Assembly: GCA_964534315.1 (NCBI GenBank)
Contig: CAZHOV010000054.1
Coordinates: 1 to 31,525 of the forward strand
Length of the DNA stretch: 31,525 nt
Direction: 5' to 3'
DNA from: CAZHOV01 sp964534315
Lineage (GTDB): Bacteria > Bacteroidota > Bacteroidia > Chitinophagales > Saprospiraceae
Shown: positions 25,024-31,525 of the stretch, piece by piece
Position numbering within the stretch: position 1 is the stretch's first letter
Layout: the number at the start of each line of letters is the position of its first letter
The notes under the pieces: generated by a model
Told to the model about the DNA's origin: nothing
The model's input: the letters and a program-made list of their open reading frames with translations, nothing else
Database searches by the model: none
Made by a program: the position numbers and the translations under genes

Positions 25024-25770
25024 ATGATTAAATTAAACAAAATATCGACGAAGGCGCCCGACCATCTGGACAAAGAGGAGACCAAAGAAAAAACAAGGGC
25101 CTTATGTGAAGAACTGGCAGAATTGCAACACAGCATGTATGCCCAAAAGAAATACAGTTTGCTGGTTATTCTTCAGGGCATGGACGCCAGCGGCAAAGAC
25201 GGCACCACCCGTCGCGTATTTGGCGCTTGCAGTCCTCAAGGTATCAATGTAGTAGCCTTCAAAAAGCCTACGGAAGAAGAAATGAGCCATGATTTTTTAT
25301 GGCGTATTCACAAGCACGCCCCCGCAAAAGGAATGGTCCAAATTTTTAACCGCTCCCATTATGAAGATGTACTGATCCAGCGTGTACACAGGTGGATTGA
25401 CGACGAGCGGGCTCAAAAGCGCATCACCTCCATCAATGCTTTTGAAGAGTTGTTGACTTACGATAATGATACGATCGTTCTTAAATTCTACATGCACCTT
25501 TCAAAAGATGAACAGAAAAAAGAATTGATGGAGCGCATCGAGGAACCAAAAAAGCATTGGAAACACAATCCCAATGACTGGAAAGAAAGAGATTACTGGG
25601 ATCAATACATCCAATACTACGAAGAATGCTTTGAAAAAGCAGCCATCCCCTGGCATATCATCCCCGTCGATCAGCGTTGGTACGGCGATTACTGCATCGC
25701 TAAAATTGTCGTCGAAACACTAAAAAAGCTGGAGATGGAACTTCCTACGTTGGGAGATGTTATTGATTAG
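25024..25770 (+). CDS. ppk2: Polyphosphate:nucleotide phosphotransferase, PPK2 family
   Basis: A 248-aa kinase with the PPK2 signatures: Walker A GMDASGKD (52-59), GACSPQGINVVAFKKPTEEE, DFLWRIHKHAP, and lid/Walker B-like NRSHYEDVLIQRVH (109-122), then KHWKHNPNDWKERDYWDQY. PPK2 enzymes transfer phosphate between inorganic polyphosphate and nucleoside mono- or diphosphates. Sequence reading alone cannot fix the class (ADP, AMP or both). Length suits the short single-domain form. It starts 0 nt after the DUF58 stop, so the two are co-transcribed and probably translationally coupled, and an S4 protein gene follows 33 nt later. Confidence 0.95.
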   Translation: MIKLNKISTKAPDHLDKEETKEKTRALCEELAELQHSMYAQKKYSLLVILQGMDASGKDGTTRRVFGACSPQGINVVAFKKPTEEEMSHDFLWRIHKHAPAKGMVQIFNRSHYEDVLIQRVHRWIDDERAQKRITSINAFEELLTYDNDTIVLKFYMHLSKDEQKKELMERIEEPKKHWKHNPNDWKERDYWDQYIQYYEECFEKAAIPWHIIPVDQRWYGDYCIAKIVVETLKKLEMELPTLGDVID

Positions 25771-25803
25771 TAGCGAGACGTTGAGTAAAGTAAATTTTTT
25801 GGT

Positions 25804-26199
25804 ATGACTAAAAAAGAAAAAGTACGCATTGACAAGTGGTTGTGGAGCGTTCGTATCTTTAAGTCCCGTTCTCTAGCCACAACTGCTTGTAAATCCGGTA
25901 AAGTAAAAATTAACGGAGACCTGGTAAAACCCTCCTACCAGGTGCAACGAGAAGAGATCGTTGAAGTGAAAAAGAATGGATTCCATCTAATCTTCAAGGT
26001 AGTAGACCTTATCGAAAAACGGGTTTCGGCAACGCTTGCGCAACCTTGTTATGAAGACCTCACTCCGGAAGAAGAGCTCAACAAATTTAAAGACTGGTTT
26101 GTGGGCAAAGCCAAATCTGAATTCCGGGCCAAAGGATTAGGTCGCCCTACCAAAAAAGACCGTCGCCGTATCGAACGGTACAAGAAAGACCGGTTTTAA
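25804..26199 (+). CDS. hslR: Hsp15-like S4-domain RNA-binding protein
   Basis: A 131-aa basic protein. The N-terminal S4 domain (VRIDKWLWSVRIFKSRSLATTACKSGKVKINGDLVKPSYQV) is the Hsp15/HslR type. Its C-terminal tail is rich in Lys and Arg (GLGRPTKKDRRRIERYKKDRF). Hsp15 in Escherichia coli binds 50S subunits carrying a stalled nascent chain and helps recycle them; the same role is inferred. It is probably the third gene of the DUF58-ppk2 transcript. A T-run (26210-26217) shortly after the stop may help end transcription, although no clear stem precedes it. Confidence 0.9.
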   Translation: MTKKEKVRIDKWLWSVRIFKSRSLATTACKSGKVKINGDLVKPSYQVQREEIVEVKKNGFHLIFKVVDLIEKRVSATLAQPCYEDLTPEEELNKFKDWFVGKAKSEFRAKGLGRPTKKDRRRIERYKKDRF

Positions 26200-26261
26200 T
26201 GGGATTGCTTTTTTTTTCATAAAAATAATGAATCATCTGTAAGTAATATTCTGAGGTGAAT

Positions 26262-26269
26262 TATATTTG
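26262..26269 (+). promoter_or_regulatory. Putative -7 box TATATTTG for mscS
   Basis: TATATTTG fits TAnnTTTG and lies 30 nt before the mscS ATG. A TCTG at 22 nt spacing is the closest upstream element, so the -33 box is poor. Confidence 0.4.
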
Positions 26270-26299
26270 CCATTATTTCCTCATCAAAACGAATGACTA

Positions 26300-27118
26300 A
26301 TGGTAGATATCAGTACTGCCCTGAATAACCTCATAGATGCAGCCTTCCAGTATGCTCCGAGAATCGTCCTGGCAATTGTTGTGCTCCTTATCGGGTTTTG
26401 GATTATCAATAACCTAACCAAAACCCTTGGAAAAACGCTTGATAAATCAGGAATCGATCAGGGCATCCAACCTTTTCTGAAGTCTTTACTCAGTGTTTTA
26501 CTCAAAGTATTATTGATCTTTTCTGTTGCAGGCATCGTAGGTATCGAAACCACCTCTTTTGTGGCCATGATCGCAGCAGCCGGATTTGCGATAGGTATAG
26601 CCCTACAGGGAAGCCTGGGCAACTTTGCAGCCGGCGTAATGATCCTCATTTTCAAACCCTATAAAGTTGGAGACCTCATCCAGGTAGAAGAGGAAGAAGG
26701 ATATGTCAAAGAAATCCAGATTTTTAACACGATCCTGACTACGTTTGATAATAAAACCATCATCATCCCTAATGGGATGGCTATTGACGGAAAGATTACG
26801 AACCTCTCCACCCGCCAATATTTACGGCTCAATCTGGAGGTAACGATGCCTTATGATGAGGACTTCGCAAAAGTAGAAGATATCATACTGACAGCCCTGA
26901 AAAATACGCCTAAAGTTTTGGAAGACCCTGCTCCTTTTGTGGGAATCAAAGCCTTTGACAGCCATAGTATCATACTTGCGGTACGGCCTTATGCACTGAC
27001 TGACGATTACTGGTTTGTTTACTTCGAAGCTAATAAAGCCGTAAAGAGAGCACTCGGTGAAAATAACATCAAAGTAGCCTACTCCGAAGGCGTTGAAATG
27101 GGTAGGATTGGTAGATAA
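26300..27118 (+). CDS. mscS: Small-conductance mechanosensitive channel (MscS family)
   Basis: A 272-aa channel. Three membrane helices are visible (about 19-38, 60-80 and 85-112). The pore-lining third helix has the Gly/Ala-rich pattern FVAMIAAAGFAIGIALQGSLGNFAAGVMILIFKP. The cytoplasmic beta domain follows (YKVGDLIQVEEEEGYVKEIQIFNTILTTFDNKTIIIPNG) and then the alpha/beta vestibule, so the protein is a complete short MscS of nearly the E. coli length. The channel releases solutes during hypo-osmotic shock. The ATG at 26300 follows a TATATTTG box by 30 nt, so it is probably monocistronic, and transcription runs into the palindromic element at 27128-27287. Confidence 0.96.
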   Translation: MVDISTALNNLIDAAFQYAPRIVLAIVVLLIGFWIINNLTKTLGKTLDKSGIDQGIQPFLKSLLSVLLKVLLIFSVAGIVGIETTSFVAMIAAAGFAIGIALQGSLGNFAAGVMILIFKPYKVGDLIQVEEEEGYVKEIQIFNTILTTFDNKTIIIPNGMAIDGKITNLSTRQYLRLNLEVTMPYDEDFAKVEDIILTALKNTPKVLEDPAPFVGIKAFDSHSIILAVRPYALTDDYWFVYFEANKAVKRALGENNIKVAYSEGVEMGRIGR

Positions 27119-27127
27119 AGGATTGAG

Positions 27128-27287
27128 AGAGGCTGTCTCATTAGTCAATGAGCCATCCCCAAGAGAATTTTTTATTTTGGGAGGTCTGCTTTTATTAAAA
27201 AAATTACAATTTTTTTAATAAAAGCAGACCTCCCAAAGAAGAAATTTTGGTGGCTCGTAACACCAAAGGTGTTATGAGACACCCTCT
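27128..27287. mobile_element. MITE-like element with imperfect terminal inverted repeats
   Basis: A 160-bp non-coding element lies between mscS and the FG-GAP gene. The ends AGAGGCTGTCTCAT and the complement of ATGAGACACCCTCT match at 13 of 14 positions. Inside them AATGAGCCATCC pairs imperfectly with GGTGGCTCGTAA, and the centre is a perfect 30-bp palindrome. The GAGGxTGTCTCA ends resemble those of IS1182-like or related insertion sequences, from memory. No transposase frame is present and no obvious target-site duplication is seen, so it is a non-autonomous element or a large REP/BIME-type repeat. Confidence 0.6.
27176..27237. terminator. Perfect 30-bp palindrome, 2-nt loop, likely bidirectional terminator
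   Basis: Arms 27176-27205 and 27208-27237 are perfectly complementary around an AC loop. The outer GC-rich block (GGGAGGTCTGC) grades into an A/T-rich apex. It sits between the convergent mscS and FG-GAP genes and would terminate or protect transcripts from both. A second small hairpin (TAACACC/GGTGTTA, 27258-27274) lies to its right. Confidence 0.75.
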
Positions 27288-27314
27288 TTAAAATAAAACT
27301 ATTTTATAAACCCT

Positions 27315-30176
27315 TTAATGCTTCACTACTTTAGTAAAGTATCGATTTCCCTTATCGTCTGCTAATTGGATGAAATACATACCGTTTGAAAGATTAGAAA
27401 GATCAAATTCAAAGGGAGCTGACAGTTTAGTAGCGCCATTGATACTGATCTGCTTTCCGTTGACATCCATTACCCTGACGGTCATGGATTGATGAAGTAC
27501 GTTTTGGGGAAGTCGGATAAACACTTCTCCGGTAGTTGGGTTTGGAATAGCGCTTACTTGCTTTTCGAGGATAGTTGCGGAAGCTGTTCCCGGAATAACC
27601 GGTAATATGGTAGCCGTTACCGGTACTCGGTCAGATACGCAGTTTACGTCTAGCTGCACCTCCCAATCGTAGAAGTAATAGAAATATTCGCTCCCGGCAT
27701 CCGAATTGTAAATAGACACAATCCCTTCAACATTGTAAGGGTATTCAACACCGTCGTTGCTTCGATAAAATCTAGGACTTGTCGTTCCTAAACTCGATTG
27801 ATTAACAGAACTATTCGTTCTTAGCCGATAACCTTCACCGGGCTCAACTAGAAAGTTAACAAAAGCCAGCGTATCCGTATCTACATCATCAACTTCAAAA
27901 GTGTAGGATTGCAGGACATTTCCATCAGCGTCCTGTAGCTGAATCTCTCTCGTTCCCGGCGTATCGGTAAAACATTTTACAGATCTGAGTATAAAAGTCG
28001 AATTGGCATTAAAAAATAGCGTTCCATTAAAATTATCCCCGTTAAATAAGCTGGTCCCCTCGTGTTCTTCCATTCCCACATAGGCGGGGTCGGGCCTTGA
28101 AAAGTTCTCGGCATAGTAATCGGTCGTTTCATCGATAAGTGGCGTTTCAAATTCATTTCCAAACCCGATTGGCATTCCTCCTGAAGGAACATCGTACCAG
28201 ATTACAGAATCACCTGTAGCAAATAAATTCGCTACTCCGGGCCCCGAAATGGTATCTCCTTCCGTTTCAATTTGAGGTTCGAATACGGATACGGATATAA
28301 TGTTGGATTCGAAAAAGTCGCAGTCTCCTTCAGCCGTTACAAAATATTCTCCCGGTTCGCTTATCGTAATGCTCTGAGTAGTATCACCATTCGACCACAG
28401 GTAGCTCATTGCTTCGGTTGAAGTGATGGTTGTTTCTTCTCCACTGCAGAACACAGCCGGTCCGTCAATCTCGATTGAAGGAGTTTGGTCAGGATCAAAT
28501 TCGATTTCAACCAGCGGACTAATACCGATGCAATCATTTGCATCTGAGATGGTAACATTGAAAAGACCGGAATTGTCAACAGTTAGACTTTGCTCTTCTG
28601 CCCCATTCGACCAGAGATAATCATATCCCGCCGGAGCCTCTAATGACACGGATTCTCCGGAGCAGAGCGCGATAGCACCTGAAGGAGTGATTTCCGTTTC
28701 TATGGCCTGACATTGATTTTCAATGAGCGTATGGTATTGATTGATCGCTAAATCGTTGAATTCCTCAACAATACCGGAGGGCCAACGAACGAGGATAGAA
28801 TCATAAGTCGTTTCAGTTCCTAGTCCTATAATTTGCGCCGTAGAATTCACAATTCCATAGCTTTCTCCGGCCCTTACTTCCCTGATCTGAACGCCCCAAG
28901 GGCCATAGACCTCTACCCTGGCACCAACAGCATTCCGATTACTTTGAACTCCGATCAGATTTAGAGCGATAAAGTTATTGTCATTCCCATCATTCAACCA
29001 CAAGACATCATCTTCACTAGAAGCCCCATTAAAACCACTTCCATACCCCGCATAAACGTCGTAAAATCCATCGTGATTCAAATCGCCGATACCAAAGGAA
29101 TGCTCCTCGCCAGTCAAAGCATCTACTTCCGTAAAGGTTTTATCGCCGTTATTCAGAAAAAGCTGGCCAGTAGAACCCGTTACTAAAATATCATTGTAAC
29201 CATCATTATTGAAGTCTTTCATCACCCCCTGAATGGCAAGACCAAAGACAGCCACTCCGGCATCATCTGTAATATCGACAAATCCACTCCCGGTATTTTC
29301 TAAAAGTTGGCTTTGTACATCATGATTGGTGATAAAGCAATCAAAGTCGCCGTCATTATCGATATCGGCAAAATCAGCGGTCCAGCTTTGCGCTCCGATA
29401 GCCAGATCAAATGAACCGGCCATTTCGGTGTAATTATTAGCGCCGTCGTTTACCCACAGCTGATTGATACGGCGGGTATCTGCCGGATCATTAACGCCCT
29501 GGCGGCATTTGGCGATGTAAAGATCAAGATCCCCATCACTGTCAAAATCAGACCAAACACTGCCGTAGTTGCCAGAGTTGGGTTCAATACCTGGGTAAAG
29601 ATTCAAGTTGATCAAGTTGGTATCCGAATAAACCAAATTCCCCGTACCGTCATTCACAAAAATTCTGCTGGGGCCATCGTCATGGCAAACGAACAAATCC
29701 AACCACCCATCATTATTGATATCTGCAAAATTAGATCCCTGCACAAAGGTACCCGGGGCAGTTAACGTTTCGTTGGCAAATTGACCGCTTAGACCGTCCA
29801 TAGCTGTCAGATAGTCGATACCCCCGTAGGCACCTCCGGCCATGATATCGCAAAATCCGTCGTTGGTTACATCACCGACCACGACACACCAGGGGCTGGC
29901 CGGAAAAAAGTAGGGTACATCCACTGCATAAAGGTATCCAGCACCAGGTACCTGATATAAAACCCCTAGTTTGTTTTGCCCTTCTTGGTTAATGCGGACA
30001 ATATCATCATAGCCATCGCCATTCACGTCAACCACGCCGATAGGAGCACCGCTGTGCCAATCGGTGTCTTTGATGAGATCATTGGAGTTGGTAAAAGAAA
30101 GTTGAGCAAAGGAAAAGAAAGGAATAAAGAATAAAAGAATAAACTGAACTGATTTTAATGTGTAGGAGTTCTTCAT
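27315..30176 (-). CDS. Secreted FG-GAP/ASPIC-UnbV repeat protein with T9SS type A sorting domain
   Basis: A 953-aa protein with a signal peptide (MKNSYTLKSVQFILLFFIPF...FAQ). At least six FG-GAP/VCBS-type calcium-binding loops follow (DVNGDGYDD at 50-58, then DINNDGWLD, DFDSDGDLD, DIDNDGDFD, DFNNDGYND, DLNHDGFYD), forming a probable beta-propeller. Next comes an ASPIC/UnbV domain (NAVGARVEVYGPWG..., VRWPSGIVEEF, about 410-480), two Ig-like repeats with YLWSNG motifs (about 500-640), and a jelly-roll-like region with EYFYYFYDWEVQLDV. The tail (about 875-953: IPNPTTGEVFIRLP, VMDVNGKQI, LSNGMYFIQLAD, FTKVVKH) is a T9SS type A sorting domain, so the protein is exported across the outer membrane and anchored or released. 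Ligand unknown. Confidence 0.93.
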   Translation of the reverse strand: MKNSYTLKSVQFILLFFIPFFSFAQLSFTNSNDLIKDTDWHSGAPIGVVDVNGDGYDDIVRINQEGQNKLGVLYQVPGAGYLYAVDVPYFFPASPWCVVVGDVTNDGFCDIMAGGAYGGIDYLTAMDGLSGQFANETLTAPGTFVQGSNFADINNDGWLDLFVCHDDGPSRIFVNDGTGNLVYSDTNLINLNLYPGIEPNSGNYGSVWSDFDSDGDLDLYIAKCRQGVNDPADTRRINQLWVNDGANNYTEMAGSFDLAIGAQSWTADFADIDNDGDFDCFITNHDVQSQLLENTGSGFVDITDDAGVAVFGLAIQGVMKDFNNDGYNDILVTGSTGQLFLNNGDKTFTEVDALTGEEHSFGIGDLNHDGFYDVYAGYGSGFNGASSEDDVLWLNDGNDNNFIALNLIGVQSNRNAVGARVEVYGPWGVQIREVRAGESYGIVNSTAQIIGLGTETTYDSILVRWPSGIVEEFNDLAINQYHTLIENQCQAIETEITPSGAIALCSGESVSLEAPAGYDYLWSNGAEEQSLTVDNSGLFNVTISDANDCIGISPLVEIEFDPDQTPSIEIDGPAVFCSGEETTITSTEAMSYLWSNGDTTQSITISEPGEYFVTAEGDCDFFESNIISVSVFEPQIETEGDTISGPGVANLFATGDSVIWYDVPSGGMPIGFGNEFETPLIDETTDYYAENFSRPDPAYVGMEEHEGTSLFNGDNFNGTLFFNANSTFILRSVKCFTDTPGTREIQLQDADGNVLQSYTFEVDDVDTDTLAFVNFLVEPGEGYRLRTNSSVNQSSLGTTSPRFYRSNDGVEYPYNVEGIVSIYNSDAGSEYFYYFYDWEVQLDVNCVSDRVPVTATILPVIPGTASATILEKQVSAIPNPTTGEVFIRLPQNVLHQSMTVRVMDVNGKQISINGATKLSAPFEFDLSNLSNGMYFIQLADDKGNRYFTKVVKH

Positions 30177-30214
30177 ATTTTCAAGTTGTGAGTATGGAAA
30201 ATTACAATTTGGAT

Positions 30215-30222
30215 TATTTTTG
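30215..30222 (+). promoter_or_regulatory. Putative promoter for the DUF2214-DUF1573 pair
   Basis: TATTTTTG (30215-30222) matches TAnnTTTG, with TATG (30193-30196) 18 nt upstream as an imperfect -33 box. It lies 70 nt before the ATG at 30293. Confidence 0.4.
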
Positions 30223-30292
30223 CAATTTATTAGAATTTCGAAACATTCTTACCAAAATTTCACTTTTTGATTAAGAATAAACAAAAAAAGAT

Positions 30293-30739
30293 ATGAATTT
30301 AGAGATACTATTTAGAATTATTCATTTTATCAGCATTTTTGCGGTTGTCGGTGCTTTAGTCAGCGAGCATTTGCTAATAAAACCTGAAATGACACGTTCT
30401 GAAATAAAGCGGATGGCAAAAATTGATACCATTTATGGCATTGGTATTCTTTTAGTGATTGGAGCAGGATTAACCCTTTGGTTTGGCGTAGGCAAACCAG
30501 CCGAGTTTTATACCAAAAACTTTCTGTTCCATACCAAATTGACATTGATTGTATTGTTGGGGATTTTATCGCTTCCTCCGACTCTTTTTTTCCTCAGAAA
30601 CCGGAAAGGAGAAGAAATGGAGCAAGTGATAACCGTACCGAAGTATATGGTAATGCTCATTCGTTTTGAGCTATTAATAATTGTAGCCATGCCCATTTTA
30701 GCCTCATTGATGGCAAAAGGGATTGGCTATTTTGGATAA
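30293..30739 (+). CDS. DUF2214 family integral membrane protein
   Basis: A 148-aa protein with four predicted membrane helices (about 5-24, 47-66, 80-101 and 122-142). The N-terminal LFRIIHFISIFAVVGALVSEHLLIKPEMTRSEIKRMAKIDTIYG and the middle GAGLTLWFGVGKPAEFYTKNFLFHTKLTL match the DUF2214 family. No biochemical function is known for the family; conserved His and Glu residues in helix 1 (HFIS, SEH) could bind metal or haem, which is speculation. It is followed 30 nt later by the DUF1573 lipoprotein gene on the same strand. Confidence 0.85.
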   Translation: MNLEILFRIIHFISIFAVVGALVSEHLLIKPEMTRSEIKRMAKIDTIYGIGILLVIGAGLTLWFGVGKPAEFYTKNFLFHTKLTLIVLLGILSLPPTLFFLRNRKGEEMEQVITVPKYMVMLIRFELLIIVAMPILASLMAKGIGYFG

Positions 30740-30769
30740 TATTTAGCACTCAAAAATTTTATTTTAAAT

Positions 30770-31264
30770 ATGAAATTCATCTATTTCTTAGCATTAGCTG
30801 TCGCAGTAGCCATTGTTTTTGGAAGTTGTACTAATGAAAAGAATCAACTTAAAGAAAAATCCATTGAGGAAATAAGAACCACAGAATTTGACAACGCCTC
30901 TATCATTCGCAACCCGGTCTCTGCCAACGAACCTTTAGATACCGTAAATGTGGCGAAGTTCAAATTTGAAGAGCCCGTCTTTAACTTTGGCACCGTTAAT
31001 GAAGGAGATATCGTAAGGCACACTTATCAGTTTGAAAATACAGGTAAGGTCCCGCTTGTCATTTCCGATGCCCGCTCTACGTGCGGATGCACCATTCCCA
31101 AGTTTCCCAAAGACCCGATTGGCCCGGGCGGAGCAGGACAGATAAAAGTAGAGTTTAGAACAAAAGGCCGGATCAACAACCAAAGTAAAAAAATCACGAT
31201 TATCGCCAACACCTATCCAAAAGATACCAAGCTGATCCTCAAAGGGAAGGTGACACCTCAGTGA
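30770..31264 (+). CDS. DUF1573 domain lipoprotein
   Basis: A 164-aa protein with signal sequence MKFIYFLALAVAVAIVFGSC and lipobox FGSC (Cys20), so probably lipid-anchored. The mature domain has the DUF1573 pattern: FEEPVFNFGTVNEGDIVRHTY, then FENTGKVPLVISDARSTCGCTIPKFPKDPIGPGG (conserved CGC), then VEFRTKGRINNQSKKITIIANTYP. The domain is an Ig-like beta sandwich common in Bacteroidota envelope proteins; its function is undetermined. The TGA stop (31262-31264) is shared with the first heptamer of the downstream array (31263 onward), so that repeat supplies part of the stop codon. Confidence 0.93.
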   Translation: MKFIYFLALAVAVAIVFGSCTNEKNQLKEKSIEEIRTTEFDNASIIRNPVSANEPLDTVNVAKFKFEEPVFNFGTVNEGDIVRHTYQFENTGKVPLVISDARSTCGCTIPKFPKDPIGPGGAGQIKVEFRTKGRINNQSKKITIIANTYPKDTKLILKGKVTPQ

Positions 31265-31525
31265 GCAATGAGCAATGGGGAATTAATAGTTAATAGTTAG
31301 TAGTTAGTAGTTCTGGGAAAAGGTGGTGCAGCGCACCATTATATTTGTGAATAGCGATGGGCAATGAGGAATTAATAGTTAGTAGTTAATAGTTAGTAGT
31401 TAGTAGTTCTGGGAAAAGGTGGTGCAGCGCACCAAAATCTTTATAGCAAAAGAGAAAAATATCAATTTGTTGGTGCAGCGCACCATTATATTTGTGAATA
31501 GCGATGGGCAATGAGGAATTAATAG
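31263..31525. repeat. Compound repeat block: heptamer arrays, GGTGC-palindromes and a 55-nt direct repeat
   Basis: Seven heptamers (GAGCAAT x2, GGGGAAT, TAATAGT x2, TAGTAGT x2) run from 31263 to 31311. A second seven-heptamer array runs from 31359 to 31407, and a third begins at about 31506 and leaves the window. After arrays one and two comes TCTGGGAAAAGGT, then the palindrome GGTGCAGCGCACC (31325-31337, 31421-31433, and again 31472-31484). The 55-nt segment 31324-31378 is repeated exactly at 31471-31525, and the segment around 31305-31338 recurs at a 96-nt offset. No coding frame is supported. Confidence 0.92.

Noticed and set aside
27128..27287. Complete insertion sequence
   Set aside because: No transposase frame lies between the inverted ends and no target-site duplication could be identified, so only a MITE-like or REP-like element is supported.
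31263..31525. CRISPR array
   Set aside because: Repeats are 7 nt or form a compound 55/96-nt duplication without uniform repeats and unique spacers of regular size, and no cas gene is present.

Overview
The window looks like a chromosomal segment of a Bacteroidota bacterium, probably from the Saprospiria/Chitinophagia side of the phylum. The evidence is two very large secreted proteins with type IX secretion (T9SS) C-terminal sorting domains (one CHU_C/type B, one type A), a gldA-gldF-gldG-DUF4340 cluster, a LytTR two-component pair, WbqC and DUF1573 family proteins, and several TAnnTTTG promoter boxes. One of these (17282-17312) is a near-ideal TTTG-N19-TAnnTTTG. No tRNA, rRNA, CRISPR array, phage gene or intact transposase is visible.

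Layout. 1-347: non-coding, with an 8-9 bp tandem array. 348-746: cytochrome c lipoprotein. 895-5388: 1497-aa T9SS type B surface protein, ended by a strong bidirectional terminator (5411-5448). 5451-9781 (minus): gldA, gldF, gldG and DUF4340. 10193-17150 (plus): a YwqK/MORN-like lipoprotein, then a tight three-gene unit made of a very large DUF4011-type SF1 helicase-like protein with eroded helicase and nuclease motifs, a WbqC-family protein and a dynamin-like GTPase. 17394-19718: lipoprotein, LytS-type kinase and LytTR regulator behind the best promoter in the window. 19811-21211: lipoamide dehydrogenase. 21306-23837 (minus): a LanB-type protein that ends where the glutamylation domain ends, with no elimination domain and no visible partner or precursor. 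24094-26199: DUF58, PPK2 and Hsp15-like S4 proteins. 26300-27118: MscS channel. 27128-27287: MITE-like element with a perfect 30-bp internal palindrome. 27315-30176 (minus): 953-aa FG-GAP/ASPIC-UnbV protein with a T9SS type A tail. 30293-31264: DUF2214 and DUF1573 proteins. 31263-31525: compound repeats running off the window.

Most of the content is ordinary Bacteroidota housekeeping and surface biology. Three things stand out. (1) The helicase-like/WbqC/dynamin operon combines an apparently disabled SF1 helicase-nuclease with a membrane-remodelling GTPase, a plausible uncharacterised defence or envelope system. (2) The orphan LanB without an elimination domain could be a split dehydratase or a peptide aminoacyl-tRNA ligase (PEARL). 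(3) A dispersed family of repeats is built on a strict 7-nt register around CATTGNN/AATGNNN. It sits at gene boundaries and in two places supplies the stop codon of a neighbouring gene.

All calls come from reading the sequence and translations by eye. No database search was possible, so family names rest on recognised motifs.
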